A stretch of DNA of 64,000 bases from Arthrobacter_J sp038199985 (GTDB lineage: Bacteria > Actinomycetota > Actinomycetes > Actinomycetales > Micrococcaceae). The position numbers and the translations under genes are program-made. Below the pieces are notes generated by a model. The model was given only the letters and a program-made list of their open reading frames with translations. It had not been told where the DNA came from and searched no databases. The stretch is from contig JBBPYK010000109.1 in NCBI GenBank assembly GCA_038199985.1, positions 62,001 to 126,000 on the forward strand, read 5' to 3'. This document shows, piece after piece, positions 50,943 to 60,027 of the stretch. Each line of letters begins with the position of its first letter. Positions within the stretch are counted from its first letter, which is position 1.

Positions 50943-52463
50943 GTGAGTTTGACCATTCCTGTCCCTGAAGCCGCCGTAGCCGAGTCCGGCCGCACCTATC
51001 AGGTGCGTACTTTTGGCTGCCAGATGAACGTCCACGATTCCGAGCGTCTATCCGGTCTCATGGAGGAGGCCGGTTACATGCTGGCAGGGGATGACCAAGC
51101 AGACGTCGTCGTACTCAATACTTGCGCCGTTCGAGAGAATGCGGACAACAAACTTTACGGCAACCTCGGTATGCTGGCGTCCGTAAAAGAGCAGCGCCCC
51201 GGAATGCAAATCGCGGTGGGCGGTTGTCTCGCCCAGAAGGATAGAGAAACCATCCTCCGGAAGGCTCCTTGGGTGGATGCCGTCTTCGGTACGCACAACA
51301 TCGGGTCGCTGCCTGCACTGCTCGAACGTGCGCGCCACAACAATGAAGCGCAGCTCGAAATTCTGGAGTCCCTGGACGTCTTTCCGTCCACTCTCCCCAC
51401 AAAGCGGGACGCTGTTTACTCAGGGTGGGTTTCCATCTCCGTCGGGTGTAACAACACCTGTACGTTCTGCATTGTCCCTTCACTACGCGGAAAAGAACGC
51501 GACCGTCGCCCCGGCGAAATTTTGGCCGAGATAAAGGCATTGGTCGACGATGGCGCTATTGAAGTGACTCTTCTGGGCCAGAACGTCAATTCTTATGGAG
51601 TGGAGTTCGGGGACAGGCACGCTTTCGGGAAATTGCTCAGGGCATGCGGGGAAATCGAAGGGCTGGAACGAGTGCGCTTCACGAGTCCTCATCCAGCGGC
51701 TTTCACCGATGATGTCATTGAGGCCATGGCAGAAACGGCGAACGTTATGCCACAACTTCACATGCCCCTTCAGTCTGGTTCGGACAAGGTGCTAAAGGAC
51801 ATGCGGCGTTCGTATCGCTCCAAAAAGTTCCTGGGGATACTGGACAGGGTTCGTGAGCGCATGCCGGATGCGGCTATCTCCACGGATATTATTGTTGGGT
51901 TCCCCGGTGAGACGGAAGAGGATTTTCAGGCGACGTTGGACGTCGTCGAAAAATCACGCTTCGCGACAGCGTTCACCTTCCAGTATTCGTCTCGACCAGG
52001 CACCCCCGCGGCTGACATGCCGGGCCAGGTTCCGAAGATAGTGGTGCAGGAGCGCTTTGAGAGGTTGACGGCCCTTCAGGATCGCATTGCGGCGGAGGAG
52101 AATGCATTTCAGGTTGGACGCATGGTGGAAGTCATGGTGACGGCCCAGTCAGGTCGGAAATCGGCTGAAACCGGCAGGCTGTCCGGTCGTTCGAAGGACC
52201 AACGGTTGGTTCATTTTTCGGTGCCGGAGGGACAGCCTGACCCTCGTCCGGGGGACCTGGTGAGCCTAAAAATTACTGGGGCAGCGTCCTTCCACCTAGT
52301 AGCAGATCCACGGTCTGACCAGGATTACGGCGTCAGGCGCTCTCGGGCGGGCGATGCATGGGACCGTGCTCAAGCGGATTCCTGTGGTGCGCCTGCCCCC
52401 GGTACAGCTTCGCGCCAAGGTGTGTCGCTGGGAATGCCCTCGTTGCCCTCACGCCGTGGATAA
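50943..52463 (+). CDS. miaB: tRNA-2-methylthio-N6-dimethylallyladenosine synthase MiaB
   Basis: A 506-residue methylthiotransferase. The auxiliary Fe-S cysteines are Cys26, Cys61 and Cys95; the radical-SAM cluster uses Cys169, Cys173 and Cys176 (CNNTCTFC). A TRAM domain follows at about 378-445, then an unusual tail of about 50 residues rich in Arg, Ser and Gly overlapping the start of miaA. It modifies A37 of tRNAs after MiaA. GTG start, apparently leaderless. Confidence 0.94.
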   Translation: MSLTIPVPEAAVAESGRTYQVRTFGCQMNVHDSERLSGLMEEAGYMLAGDDQADVVVLNTCAVRENADNKLYGNLGMLASVKEQRPGMQIAVGGCLAQKDRETILRKAPWVDAVFGTHNIGSLPALLERARHNNEAQLEILESLDVFPSTLPTKRDAVYSGWVSISVGCNNTCTFCIVPSLRGKERDRRPGEILAEIKALVDDGAIEVTLLGQNVNSYGVEFGDRHAFGKLLRACGEIEGLERVRFTSPHPAAFTDDVIEAMAETANVMPQLHMPLQSGSDKVLKDMRRSYRSKKFLGILDRVRERMPDAAISTDIIVGFPGETEEDFQATLDVVEKSRFATAFTFQYSSRPGTPAADMPGQVPKIVVQERFERLTALQDRIAAEENAFQVGRMVEVMVTAQSGRKSAETGRLSGRSKDQRLVHFSVPEGQPDPRPGDLVSLKITGAASFHLVADPRSDQDYGVRRSRAGDAWDRAQADSCGAPAPGTASRQGVSLGMPSLPSRRG

Positions 52464-53373
52464 TCTTCCGGTCGTAGCCGTCGTCGGACCGACCGGGACC
52501 GGAAAGTCAGAACTTGCTTTGAACCTTGCCCACGAACTTGGTGGAGAGGTCATTAATGCCGACGCTATGCAGTTTTATCGTGGCATGAATATCGGCACCG
52601 CTAAACTCGGCGAGCACGAGCGCTTGGGCGTGCCGCATCACCTGTTGGACAATCTTGACATCCGTGAGGAGGCTAGCGTCTCCCACTTTCAGGCGCAGTC
52701 CCGAGCGTGCATGGATGAGGTTCGAAGCCGGGGACTATATCCCATCCTTGTGGGCGGATCGGGCCTTTACCTTCGAGCGGCCCTGGACATCCTAGAATTT
52801 CCCGGAACAGATCCAGCTATTCGCCGAGAGCTCGAGGCGGAGATGGAGAGAGTTGGTCTCGAGACCATGAGGTCCAAGCTCAGAACGGTTGATCCTGAGT
52901 CTGCCGCCTGTCTGGGCGATGCTCGCCGTGTCATTCGGGCGCTTGAAGTGCATGCCCTGACCGGCAGAGCATTCACGTCGTTCATGCCACAGCGCGAGTA
53001 CTTACAACCTACGATTCAGATTGGGCTTCAAGCAGAGCCTGCGGACCTCGGACCCACGCTGAATGATCGCGTGTACCGCATGGAGCGCCAGGGGCTTCTG
53101 GATGAAGTGCGACGTCTGGAGCCTTTGGGCTTGCGAAGTGGCAAGACGGCTTCACGTGCACTCGGGTATGCGCAGTTCCTTCGTGTCTTGGACGACGAGA
53201 CGACTATCGAGAACGCGGTTGAGGAGACCGCTGCTGCTACACGTAAGCTTGCGCGAAAACAGCGGACCTGGTTCCGGGGGGATAAGCGGATCCGATGGTT
53301 GTCTTGGCAGGAACCCGGGTTAGCGGCACTCGCTGCAACTATTGTCCGTGATTGCACAGCAGGAGAGAGGTGA
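52456..53373 (+). CDS. miaA: tRNA dimethylallyltransferase MiaA
   Basis: A 305-residue MiaA. It has the P-loop GPTGTGKS (11-18), NADAMQFYRGMNIGTAKL and KTASRALGYAQFL. It adds the isoprenyl group to A37 of tRNA. I set the start at GTG 52456, overlapping the miaB stop by eight bases; an upstream in-frame extension is inside miaB. dapF follows after a GGAGAGAGG site. Confidence 0.92.
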   Translation: MDNLPVVAVVGPTGTGKSELALNLAHELGGEVINADAMQFYRGMNIGTAKLGEHERLGVPHHLLDNLDIREEASVSHFQAQSRACMDEVRSRGLYPILVGGSGLYLRAALDILEFPGTDPAIRRELEAEMERVGLETMRSKLRTVDPESAACLGDARRVIRALEVHALTGRAFTSFMPQREYLQPTIQIGLQAEPADLGPTLNDRVYRMERQGLLDEVRRLEPLGLRSGKTASRALGYAQFLRVLDDETTIENAVEETAAATRKLARKQRTWFRGDKRIRWLSWQEPGLAALAATIVRDCTAGER

Positions 53374-53377
53374 ACAA

Positions 53378-54298
53378 GTGAGCACTATTCCTGCTCTACT
53401 GAGTGGACTTCCATTCGCAAAGGGACACGGCACAGGGAACGATTTTGTTCTCGTGTCAGATCCCACAGGAGACCGGGCCTTCACCCCCGAGCAGGCGGCG
53501 GCCCTATGCCACCGGCGTTGGGGAATCGGCGGCGATGGGCTGATTGTGGCAGTGCGTTCTTCAGCGCTGCCCGAGGGTCGTGCGATTTTGCAGAGTTGTC
53601 CCGATGCACAGTGGTTTATGGATTATCGCAACGCAGACGGGTCAGTCTCCGAGATGTGCGGCAACGGTGTACGGGTCTTCGTACATTTCCTCATAACAGA
53701 GGGTCTCCTCGAACTTGACGGAGCAGCAACGGTGAGAATCGGGACTCGGGCAGGTCCTAAAGTTGTGTCGCGGAGCGATGATGGTTACTCCGTGGACATG
53801 GGCCCGTGGTCTTTTGACGCTCCGGACCTCGCAGCGTCGAGGGCCTCAGATTCGTTGGTCGACACCGTAGGACTGAGCGTAAATCGGCCGGCACTGTCGG
53901 TGAACATGGGTAATCCACACACCGTTGTGGCGCTGGCTGATGCTGCGGAGCTGCGGGCAGTTGTGTTCACTGCCCAGCCGCAGGTTCTTCCCATCCCACC
54001 GAACGGAACTAATGTCGAGTACGTGGTCCCGGCTGAACCGTTGGTGGAACACGGAGTCGGCCGGGTCGCGATGCGGGTTTACGAACGTGGCGTGGGAGAG
54101 ACTCTTTCGTGTGGCACGGGCGCCTGTGCCGCTGTCGTAGCGACCAGGTATTGGGCGGGAGATGGCGCCCCAGATGCTTGGCGGGTGGAAGTCCCGGGCG
54201 GTGTGCTCGGTGTTCGATTCGTCGCTGGGACAGACGGTCGCGAGCGAGTTGAGCTGTCGGGCCCCGCGACCATCGTTGCTAGCGGCGTTCTGACCTAA
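53378..54298 (+). CDS. dapF: Diaminopimelate epimerase
   Basis: A 306-residue DapF. The two catalytic cysteines lie in EMCGNGVRV (Cys94) and LSCGTGACAA near residue 245. The paired domains and GHGTGNDFVLV are conserved. It converts LL- to meso-diaminopimelate. I used the GTG at 53378 after AGGAGAGAGG, four bases after miaA. It is convergent with the next gene. Confidence 0.93.
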   Translation: MSTIPALLSGLPFAKGHGTGNDFVLVSDPTGDRAFTPEQAAALCHRRWGIGGDGLIVAVRSSALPEGRAILQSCPDAQWFMDYRNADGSVSEMCGNGVRVFVHFLITEGLLELDGAATVRIGTRAGPKVVSRSDDGYSVDMGPWSFDAPDLAASRASDSLVDTVGLSVNRPALSVNMGNPHTVVALADAAELRAVVFTAQPQVLPIPPNGTNVEYVVPAEPLVEHGVGRVAMRVYERGVGETLSCGTGACAAVVATRYWAGDGAPDAWRVEVPGGVLGVRFVAGTDGRERVELSGPATIVASGVLT

Positions 54299-54302
54299 AT
54301 CG

Positions 54303-54923
54303 TTATGCTGGCTCTTCAAGACGTTTGATCTTTAGGATCCGGAAGGATTTGGCGGTGCTGGACCTGATCACCGACCAGTTATGTCCGAGTTCGTCTGCAA
54401 GCCAGCGTTGCAGCGAGTCTGCTCCAAGATTCTTCTGCACAACAAGCCACGCCGTTCCATTCACGGTGAGCCGTGGGAGCCATCTCATGAGCAGTGAGTG
54501 CAGTTCCTCCTTGCCGACACGGATGGGGGGATTGGACCACATGGTGTCGAATCTTATTCGAGAATCCACGTCTTCCGGTATGCACGCGAAAACGTTGTTG
54601 AGACCGAGTGAGCGGGCATTATCCGCTGTTAGAGCGATGCTGCGTTCGTTCACGTCCACGGCAGTTATCTGAGCTTCAGGGGACTTCAGTGCCATGGTTA
54701 GCGCCAGAGGCCCCCAGCCACAGCCGATATCCAGCAGGTTTCCCTGACGTGGAGGATCGGGTACTTCCGACAACAGTACTGCCGTACCTTTGTCGACGCC
54801 TCCAGGGCTGAAGATGCTCGACGTCGTCTGCAACTGACGTTCCTTGCCGTTAAGTACAACTTCCAGCGGACGACGTACCGCTTTCCCACTGGGCTGTTCG
54901 CTGAAATAGTGTTGGGAGTCCAT
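54303..54923 (-). CDS. Class I SAM-dependent methyltransferase (RsmC-like)
   Basis: A 206-residue methyltransferase. The N-terminal strand region has FSPGGVDKGTAVLL, motif I is LLDIGCGWGPLAL (about 64-76), and the NPP motif is in WSNPPIRVGKEEL. This set is typical of small 16S rRNA G1207 methyltransferase (RsmC-type) or related N-methyltransferases. The substrate is likely rRNA but cannot be proven. It is divergent from hflX. Confidence 0.85.
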   Translation of the reverse strand: MDSQHYFSEQPSGKAVRRPLEVVLNGKERQLQTTSSIFSPGGVDKGTAVLLSEVPDPPRQGNLLDIGCGWGPLALTMALKSPEAQITAVDVNERSIALTADNARSLGLNNVFACIPEDVDSRIRFDTMWSNPPIRVGKEELHSLLMRWLPRLTVNGTAWLVVQKNLGADSLQRWLADELGHNWSVIRSSTAKSFRILKIKRLEEPA

Positions 54924-54963
54924 AACAGGACAGAATAGTTTAACGACAGCCGGAACCGTGTTT

Positions 54964-54986
54964 TTGTCAGCGCTCCCCGGTAGAAT
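54964..54986 (+). promoter_or_regulatory. PafBC-type promoter of hflX-dinG
   Basis: TTGTCAGCG (54964-54972), eight bases, then TAGAAT (54981-54986) follows the TTGTCRgtg-N8-TAnnnT arrangement with one difference in the lowercase part. Transcription would start about 20 bases before the hflX ATG. Confidence 0.65.
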
Positions 54987-55014
54987 GATAGTTCAGGATT
55001 CTTTGAAGGAGAGC

Positions 55015-56547
55015 ATGACCAGCGACCACGATCAGCCCACCCCGAGCCCAAAGACCCCGGGTCCGGATGAAATGCAGGCGGTCATCGACCGCGTTCTTGG
55101 CAGGGAATCTTCAGTCGCCCACCATAACGTCTCTGCTGAAGGGCTTGCGCGTCGTGAAGAAGACTCCGGTTACGACGGGGACCAGCAAGCCCTTGAAGAA
55201 CGCCACGCGTTGCGTCGCGTGGGCGGCCTCTCTACGGAGTTGGAAGATGTCACGGAGGTTGAATACCGCCAGCTGCGTCTAGAACGAGTTGTACTGGCAG
55301 GACTGTGGACTGACGGAACTGCCGCAGATGCCGAGAATTCCCTGGACGAGCTCGCAGCACTGGCCGAAACGGCTGGTTCAGAGGTTTTGGACAGGGTGCT
55401 GCAGCGACGGTTAAAGCCGGACCCTGGAACGTTCCTCGGGTCAGGTAAAGCCCAAGAGTTGAAGGACATAGTGCTGGCAAGCGGCGCGGACACTGTCATT
55501 GTGGACAGCGAACTGGCGCCGTCGCAGCGGCGTTCCCTTGAGGACATCGTCAAAGTCAAAGTTGTTGACCGCACGGCGCTGATTCTCGACATTTTCGCCC
55601 AACACGCGAAGAGCCGCGAGGGCAAAGCACAGGTTGAGCTTGCTCAACTGGAATATCTTTTGCCGCGTTTACGCGGTTGGGGCGAGTCAATGTCTCGGCA
55701 GGCTGGTGGACAGGTCGGGGGGGCTGGCGCGGGTATGGGATCCAGGGGGCCTGGTGAGACCAAGATCGAACTTGATCGCCGAAAAATTCGTACGCGTATG
55801 GCTAAGTTGCGGCGGGAAATCGCGGCGATGAAGCCTGCCCGCGAAACAAAACGCTCGAACAGGCACCGCCACGCGGTACCCTCGGTCGCCATCGCAGGCT
55901 ACACCAATGCCGGCAAATCCTCCTTGCTGAATCGGCTCACGAATGCTGGCGTTCTGGTCGAGAACGCGTTGTTCGCGACACTGGATCCAACAGTCCGCAA
56001 AACGGAGACCCCTGATGGCGTCGGTTACACGCTCGTCGATACCGTCGGATTCGTCAGGTCACTGCCAACGCAGCTGGTTGAAGCCTTCCGGTCGACTTTG
56101 GAGGAAGTCGCGGAGGCGGACTTGATCCTGCATGTCGTGGACGTTTCACATCCGGACCCGGAAGGACAGATATCAGCAGTACGCGCGGTTCTTTCAGAAG
56201 TTGACGCACGAAAGATCCCCGAAATCATAGTCTTGAACAAGGCCGATGCTGCAGATCCTTACACCATTGACAGGCTTCGGACAGCGGAATCACAGAGCAT
56301 TGTCGTCTCGGCTCGCACAGGAGCTGGCATAGCGGAACTTTCAGCCGTCGTCAGTGCATCTATTCCCCGACCGTCGATCCGACTCCAGCTCTTCGTACCT
56401 TACGATCGGGGCGACGTCGTCAGCAGATTGCATTCCGCTGATGCCGAAATTTTGCATATTGAACATGAGGATTCGGGCACAAAACTGGAAGTGATGGTGA
56501 AAGAAGCACTCGCAGCAGAGCTCGAGCCGTTCCGAGCTCATGCCTGA
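55015..56547 (+). CDS. hflX: GTPase HflX
   Basis: A 510-residue GTPase. The order is an N-terminal extension, the HflX nucleotide-binding domain, a helical linker (about 225-285), then the G domain with GYTNAGKS (Lys301) and DTVGF. It acts on stalled or damaged ribosomes. I set the start at ATG 55015 after GAAGGAG; an upstream extension to 54958 spans the promoter. It overlaps dinG by eight bases. Confidence 0.94.
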   Translation: MTSDHDQPTPSPKTPGPDEMQAVIDRVLGRESSVAHHNVSAEGLARREEDSGYDGDQQALEERHALRRVGGLSTELEDVTEVEYRQLRLERVVLAGLWTDGTAADAENSLDELAALAETAGSEVLDRVLQRRLKPDPGTFLGSGKAQELKDIVLASGADTVIVDSELAPSQRRSLEDIVKVKVVDRTALILDIFAQHAKSREGKAQVELAQLEYLLPRLRGWGESMSRQAGGQVGGAGAGMGSRGPGETKIELDRRKIRTRMAKLRREIAAMKPARETKRSNRHRHAVPSVAIAGYTNAGKSSLLNRLTNAGVLVENALFATLDPTVRKTETPDGVGYTLVDTVGFVRSLPTQLVEAFRSTLEEVAEADLILHVVDVSHPDPEGQISAVRAVLSEVDARKIPEIIVLNKADAADPYTIDRLRTAESQSIVVSARTGAGIAELSAVVSASIPRPSIRLQLFVPYDRGDVVSRLHSADAEILHIEHEDSGTKLEVMVKEALAAELEPFRAHA

Positions 56548-58567
56548 GAGTAGCGAAGCTGCGGCTCTGAAGCTGCTCGACACAGCAGTTTCCGGGATGG
56601 GTGGTCAACACCGAACTGGTCAGCAGGAAATGACGCGCCAGGTGGCGCAAGCCATCGAGTCCGGTAAGCACCTGCTGGTGCAAGCAGGTACAGGCACTGG
56701 GAAGTCCTTGGCATACCTCATACCGCTGATAGTCCACGCGCAGGACAGTGACAAGCCGGCGCTGGTGTCCACGGCCACTCTTGCTCTTCAGTCGCAGATT
56801 GTGGGGAGAGATCTGCCGCGTCTGCTGAAAACGCTGGAACCGGAGCTTGACCGGGAAATGGACGTCGCACTTCTCAAGGGCCGCGGAAATTATGTCTGCA
56901 AGCATAAAACCGACGGTGGATTTCCAGAGGAGAACGATCAGGAGAGCCTGTTTCTCATGGGGGAGGATGCCGCTGTCACGCACCCGGCGCCGTCGGCTGG
57001 GCCCGGTACGGACTTGGGTCGAGAAGTAGCCAGATTGCGTGAATGGGCGGCTAAAACTGACTCAGGAGACCGTGATGAGCTCCGGCCTGGAGTCAGCAAC
57101 AAGGCGTGGCGCCAGGTGTCTGTGACTGCGATGGAGTGCTTGGGTGCCCAGAAATGTCCTGTCGCCCAAGAGTGCTTCAGCGAACGCGCCAGAGCTGATG
57201 CAGCTGTGGCTGATATTGTCATCACCAATCACGCGATGCTTGCCATCAGTGCTTTCGAGGGGCTCGCTGTGCTTCCCGAGTATGACGTGGTGGTCATCGA
57301 CGAGGCTCACGAGCTCCAGGACCGTGTCACTGGCGCTGTCACCGGTCAGCTCTCGTCGAACCTGATAACTGCAGCAGCGTCTTCCATGCGCAAACACACC
57401 AACGCGAGCGTTGAAGCACTATCCACCTCGGCGCGCCATTTCGAAGAATCTATCGCTGAACTATCGTCGGGCTTGATGCAAAACGGCCTCAACGAGGAAC
57501 AGGAACAGGCGATCTCGCAAGTACGTGACGCCTGTCGGGTGGCTCTGTCGGATTCGAAGCAGGACCCAGGTTCACCGGCAGACGGTGGGAGACAAACTGC
57601 TCGATCACGAGTGACGGCGATCCTTGAATTGTGTGAGCGTTTAGTAAATGCTCAGAGCTCAGGGGAGGTCTTGTGGGCTTCTCGGGCGAGCACATTCTCA
57701 CCTGGTATCGGTTATTCGCCACCGGATGAGAGTCAACCCGCAAGTCTGCATGTCGCACCGCTATCGGTAGCCAGCCGTCTACGGTCCGGACTTTTTGAGG
57801 ATCACACGGTGATCCTCACGTCAGCCACCCTCGCCGTCGGGGCAGAGTTCGGACCGGTGGCTGGCGGGCTCGGGCTTATTGGGCCAGACGCCCCGCCCTG
57901 GACCGGGACGGACGTGGGTTCCCCGTTCAACTACCCGAAACAGGGTGTTCTGTACGTTGCCGGACATCTGCCAAAGCCCGATCGGAACGGCGTTCAGGCT
58001 CAACTCACGGAACTGGAGCTGTTGCTCAAAGCTTCCAGGGGAGGGGCCTTGGGGCTATTTTCTTCGAGAAGGGCTGCTGAGGAGGCTGCCGACGTCCTTC
58101 GGAGCAAAGTCGATTTCCCTATTTTGTGCCAAGGTGAATCAACCATGGCGGCTCTGATCGAGCAATTCAGTGCCGAGCCGAATACGTGTCTGTTTGGAAC
58201 GATGTCGCTATGGCAGGGAGTGGATGTTCCGGGTGATTCATGTCGGCTCGTAACGATCGACAGAATTCCTTTTCCGCGGCCGGACGACCCTTTGACAACC
58301 GCGCGTACCAGGGCTGTCGCTAAAGCGGGCGGTAATGGATTCATGACCGTTTCAGCAGCGCAGGCTGCTGTGAAACTTGCTCAGGGCGCCGGTCGGCTTA
58401 TTCGCAGCGACAACGATCGGGGAGTAGTTGCTATCTTGGACTCTCGCTTGGCTACGGCCGGCTACGGTGGCTTCCTGCGTGCATCGCTGCCGCCATTTTG
58501 GGCGACTTCGGATCGGGATACGGTTATAGGCGTCCTCGAGAGACTATCCATGCGGGATCAACTCTAG
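56540..58567 (+). CDS. dinG: ATP-dependent DNA helicase, DinG family
   Basis: A 675-residue superfamily 2 helicase. It has the Walker A GTGTGKS (Lys55), the DEAH box in VVIDEAHELQ and a Cys quartet (Cys120, Cys200, Cys206, Cys212) suited to bind an Fe-S cluster as in DinG/XPD helicases. It unwinds DNA with 5'-3' polarity in known relatives. It overlaps hflX and shares its promoter. It is convergent with lexA. Confidence 0.92.
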   Translation: MPESSEAAALKLLDTAVSGMGGQHRTGQQEMTRQVAQAIESGKHLLVQAGTGTGKSLAYLIPLIVHAQDSDKPALVSTATLALQSQIVGRDLPRLLKTLEPELDREMDVALLKGRGNYVCKHKTDGGFPEENDQESLFLMGEDAAVTHPAPSAGPGTDLGREVARLREWAAKTDSGDRDELRPGVSNKAWRQVSVTAMECLGAQKCPVAQECFSERARADAAVADIVITNHAMLAISAFEGLAVLPEYDVVVIDEAHELQDRVTGAVTGQLSSNLITAAASSMRKHTNASVEALSTSARHFEESIAELSSGLMQNGLNEEQEQAISQVRDACRVALSDSKQDPGSPADGGRQTARSRVTAILELCERLVNAQSSGEVLWASRASTFSPGIGYSPPDESQPASLHVAPLSVASRLRSGLFEDHTVILTSATLAVGAEFGPVAGGLGLIGPDAPPWTGTDVGSPFNYPKQGVLYVAGHLPKPDRNGVQAQLTELELLLKASRGGALGLFSSRRAAEEAADVLRSKVDFPILCQGESTMAALIEQFSAEPNTCLFGTMSLWQGVDVPGDSCRLVTIDRIPFPRPDDPLTTARTRAVAKAGGNGFMTVSAAQAAVKLAQGAGRLIRSDNDRGVVAILDSRLATAGYGGFLRASLPPFWATSDRDTVIGVLERLSMRDQL

Positions 58568-58573
58568 TTTTGG

Positions 58574-59302
58574 TCATAGCGAACGCATCACAGATACGAC
58601 CCTGCCCATAACGGTGGCGTGATCGCCAAGAATTGGTTCGTATTGGGTGTTCTGCGGTAAGAGCCAGGTATGGCCGTCCCGCTGCCGAAAAGTTTTTACG
58701 GTCGCTTCATCGTCCAAAAGTGCGGCGACAATGTCTCCATTATCTGCGGTCGACTGCCTGCGGATGACTACCCAGTCTCCATCACAGATTGCGGCGTCTA
58801 CCATCGAGTCCCCAACTACTTTCAGCATGAAAAGCTCTCCATGCCCGACGAGTTGACGGGGAAGCGGCATAATGTCTTCGACCGCCTGATCAGCCAAGAT
58901 TGGGCCACCGGCCGCGATGCGTCCCACGAGCGGAACCATGGCCGGTCCTGCGTCAGGCACCGGCAAAGCAGTAACCGTTGCCGCTTTCCGCGTAGCCCCG
59001 TCTTTCTCCTTGACCACGGCAGACTCCGAAGGGGCGGCTGAAAGGACTTCCATCGCCCTTGGTCGTTTGGGATCCCGGCGAATATAACCAAGCTTTTCTA
59101 GGCGACCAAGCTGGTGCGTGACGCTTGACAGGCTGGCTAGGCCCACAGTGTCGCCAATCTCCCGCATGGACGGTGGGTAGCCGTACGTTGATACGGAATT
59201 TCTGATCGTTTCTAGGATCTTAGTCTGGCGTGGAGTCAGCGGACGGGGGGTAGTAGGACGGCGCGACGGTCCTGCTTCGGCGTAGGCATCTGCGGGTGTC
59301 AT
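58574..59302 (-). CDS. lexA: LexA repressor
   Basis: A 242-residue LexA. A winged helix (about 22-85, PPSMREIGDTVGLASLSSVTH) is followed by the S24 peptidase domain. The cleavage site is Ala131-Gly132, with catalytic Ser166 and Lys203. It represses SOS genes and self-cleaves when RecA is active. GGAGGAAG precedes the ATG. It is divergent from the LysM gene, with an SOS box at 59510-59521 between them. Confidence 0.96.
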   Translation of the reverse strand: MTPADAYAEAGPSRRPTTPRPLTPRQTKILETIRNSVSTYGYPPSMREIGDTVGLASLSSVTHQLGRLEKLGYIRRDPKRPRAMEVLSAAPSESAVVKEKDGATRKAATVTALPVPDAGPAMVPLVGRIAAGGPILADQAVEDIMPLPRQLVGHGELFMLKVVGDSMVDAAICDGDWVVIRRQSTADNGDIVAALLDDEATVKTFRQRDGHTWLLPQNTQYEPILGDHATVMGRVVSVMRSL

Positions 59303-59509
59303 CTGGCTTCCTCCACTGTGTAGTCGCCCGGGCGGTACGACGTAAGAATCCCAATCGGCAAAATGTCAGTCCCGGATGGTGGAGTGCTTTCCATGATCCG
59401 CTGCTGATTGCTTTCACCAGCCTATGTGGCGTGGACTACTTTCTCAAACATCTGTTCGAAGGTATGTCGACAACACTCGATCATCAGTGCTATAAATAGG
59501 CTAGTAATA

Positions 59510-59521
59510 GAACATGTGTTC
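59510..59521. promoter_or_regulatory. SOS box between lexA and the LysM gene
   Basis: GAACATGTGTTC, a perfect GAAC-N4-GTTC palindrome identical to the recA box. It overlaps the probable -35 region of the LysM gene, whose -10 candidate is TAGAAT at 59544-59549. It can control both lexA and the LysM gene. Confidence 0.87.
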
Positions 59522-59578
59522 TATCTGGGCTCCCAGTTCACGATAGAATCGAACACATGAACGAAGGAAGGTGTTGAC

Positions 59579-59947
59579 ATGTCGACCGATTCGTCGATTT
59601 TAGGAACCGCATCGAGTTCCCCTGTAGGCGCAGGCACATATCTGACCCTGACTCGGAGGGGTCGTTTGATTCTCATCGGACTTCCGTTGATGGTTTTGGC
59701 GGCCGCCCTCTTAACATTTGTAGGGTTCTTTACCGCCCCTGCGATGGCATCAGGATTCGATAGCCTCAACCCAACGGATACTGTCAGTGTCAGCGTGCCC
59801 AGCGGTGGAAGCCTGTGGAATTTGGCTCTCGAGTATTCTCCGGACCGCGACCCCCGGGATGTTGTTTTTGAAATCGTTGAATTAAACGATCTTGGTACGT
59901 CAACGGTGCAAGCCGGGCAGCAGGTCTTCGTGCCAGTCTCCCGGTAG
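59579..59947 (+). CDS. LysM-domain membrane protein, probable SOS-induced division inhibitor (YneA/DivS/ChiZ-like)
   Basis: A 122-residue protein with one membrane helix (about 34-58) and an external LysM domain (about 68-120, VPSGGSLWNLALEYSPDRDPRDVVFEIVELN in two parts). Its size, topology and position divergent from lexA match YneA of Bacillus, DivS of Corynebacterium and Rv2719c (ChiZ) of M. tuberculosis. These delay division during DNA damage or modify peptidoglycan. The SOS box just upstream supports this. The exact function is inferred. Confidence 0.82.
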   Translation: MSTDSSILGTASSSPVGAGTYLTLTRRGRLILIGLPLMVLAAALLTFVGFFTAPAMASGFDSLNPTDTVSVSVPSGGSLWNLALEYSPDRDPRDVVFEIVELNDLGTSTVQAGQQVFVPVSR

Positions 59948-60015
59948 GGAGCTGGACTACATCTGGAGTACGCAGAGGACTAGGTAGGATTTTTCGCTTG
60001 TGGCCGGTCGTCATT

Positions 60016-60021
60016 TAAGCT
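60016..60021 (+). promoter_or_regulatory. -10 element (TAAGCT) for a probably leaderless hisC transcript
   Basis: TAAGCT lies six bases before the hisC GTG at 60028, with no ribosome-binding site. Confidence 0.45.
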
Positions 60022-60027
60022 TGATTC

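Noticed and set aside
52320..52463. Frameshift at the miaB end
   Set aside because: The odd tail is in one continuous frame and simply overlaps the miaA start by eight bases.
59459..59475. Second PafBC-type motif for lexA (minus-strand TTGTCGACA)
   Set aside because: The hexamer eight bases further on does not fit TAnnnT, so the match fails.
59551..59562. Second SOS box, GAACACATGAAC
   Set aside because: The second half is GAAC, not GTTC, so it is a direct repeat and not a LexA palindrome.
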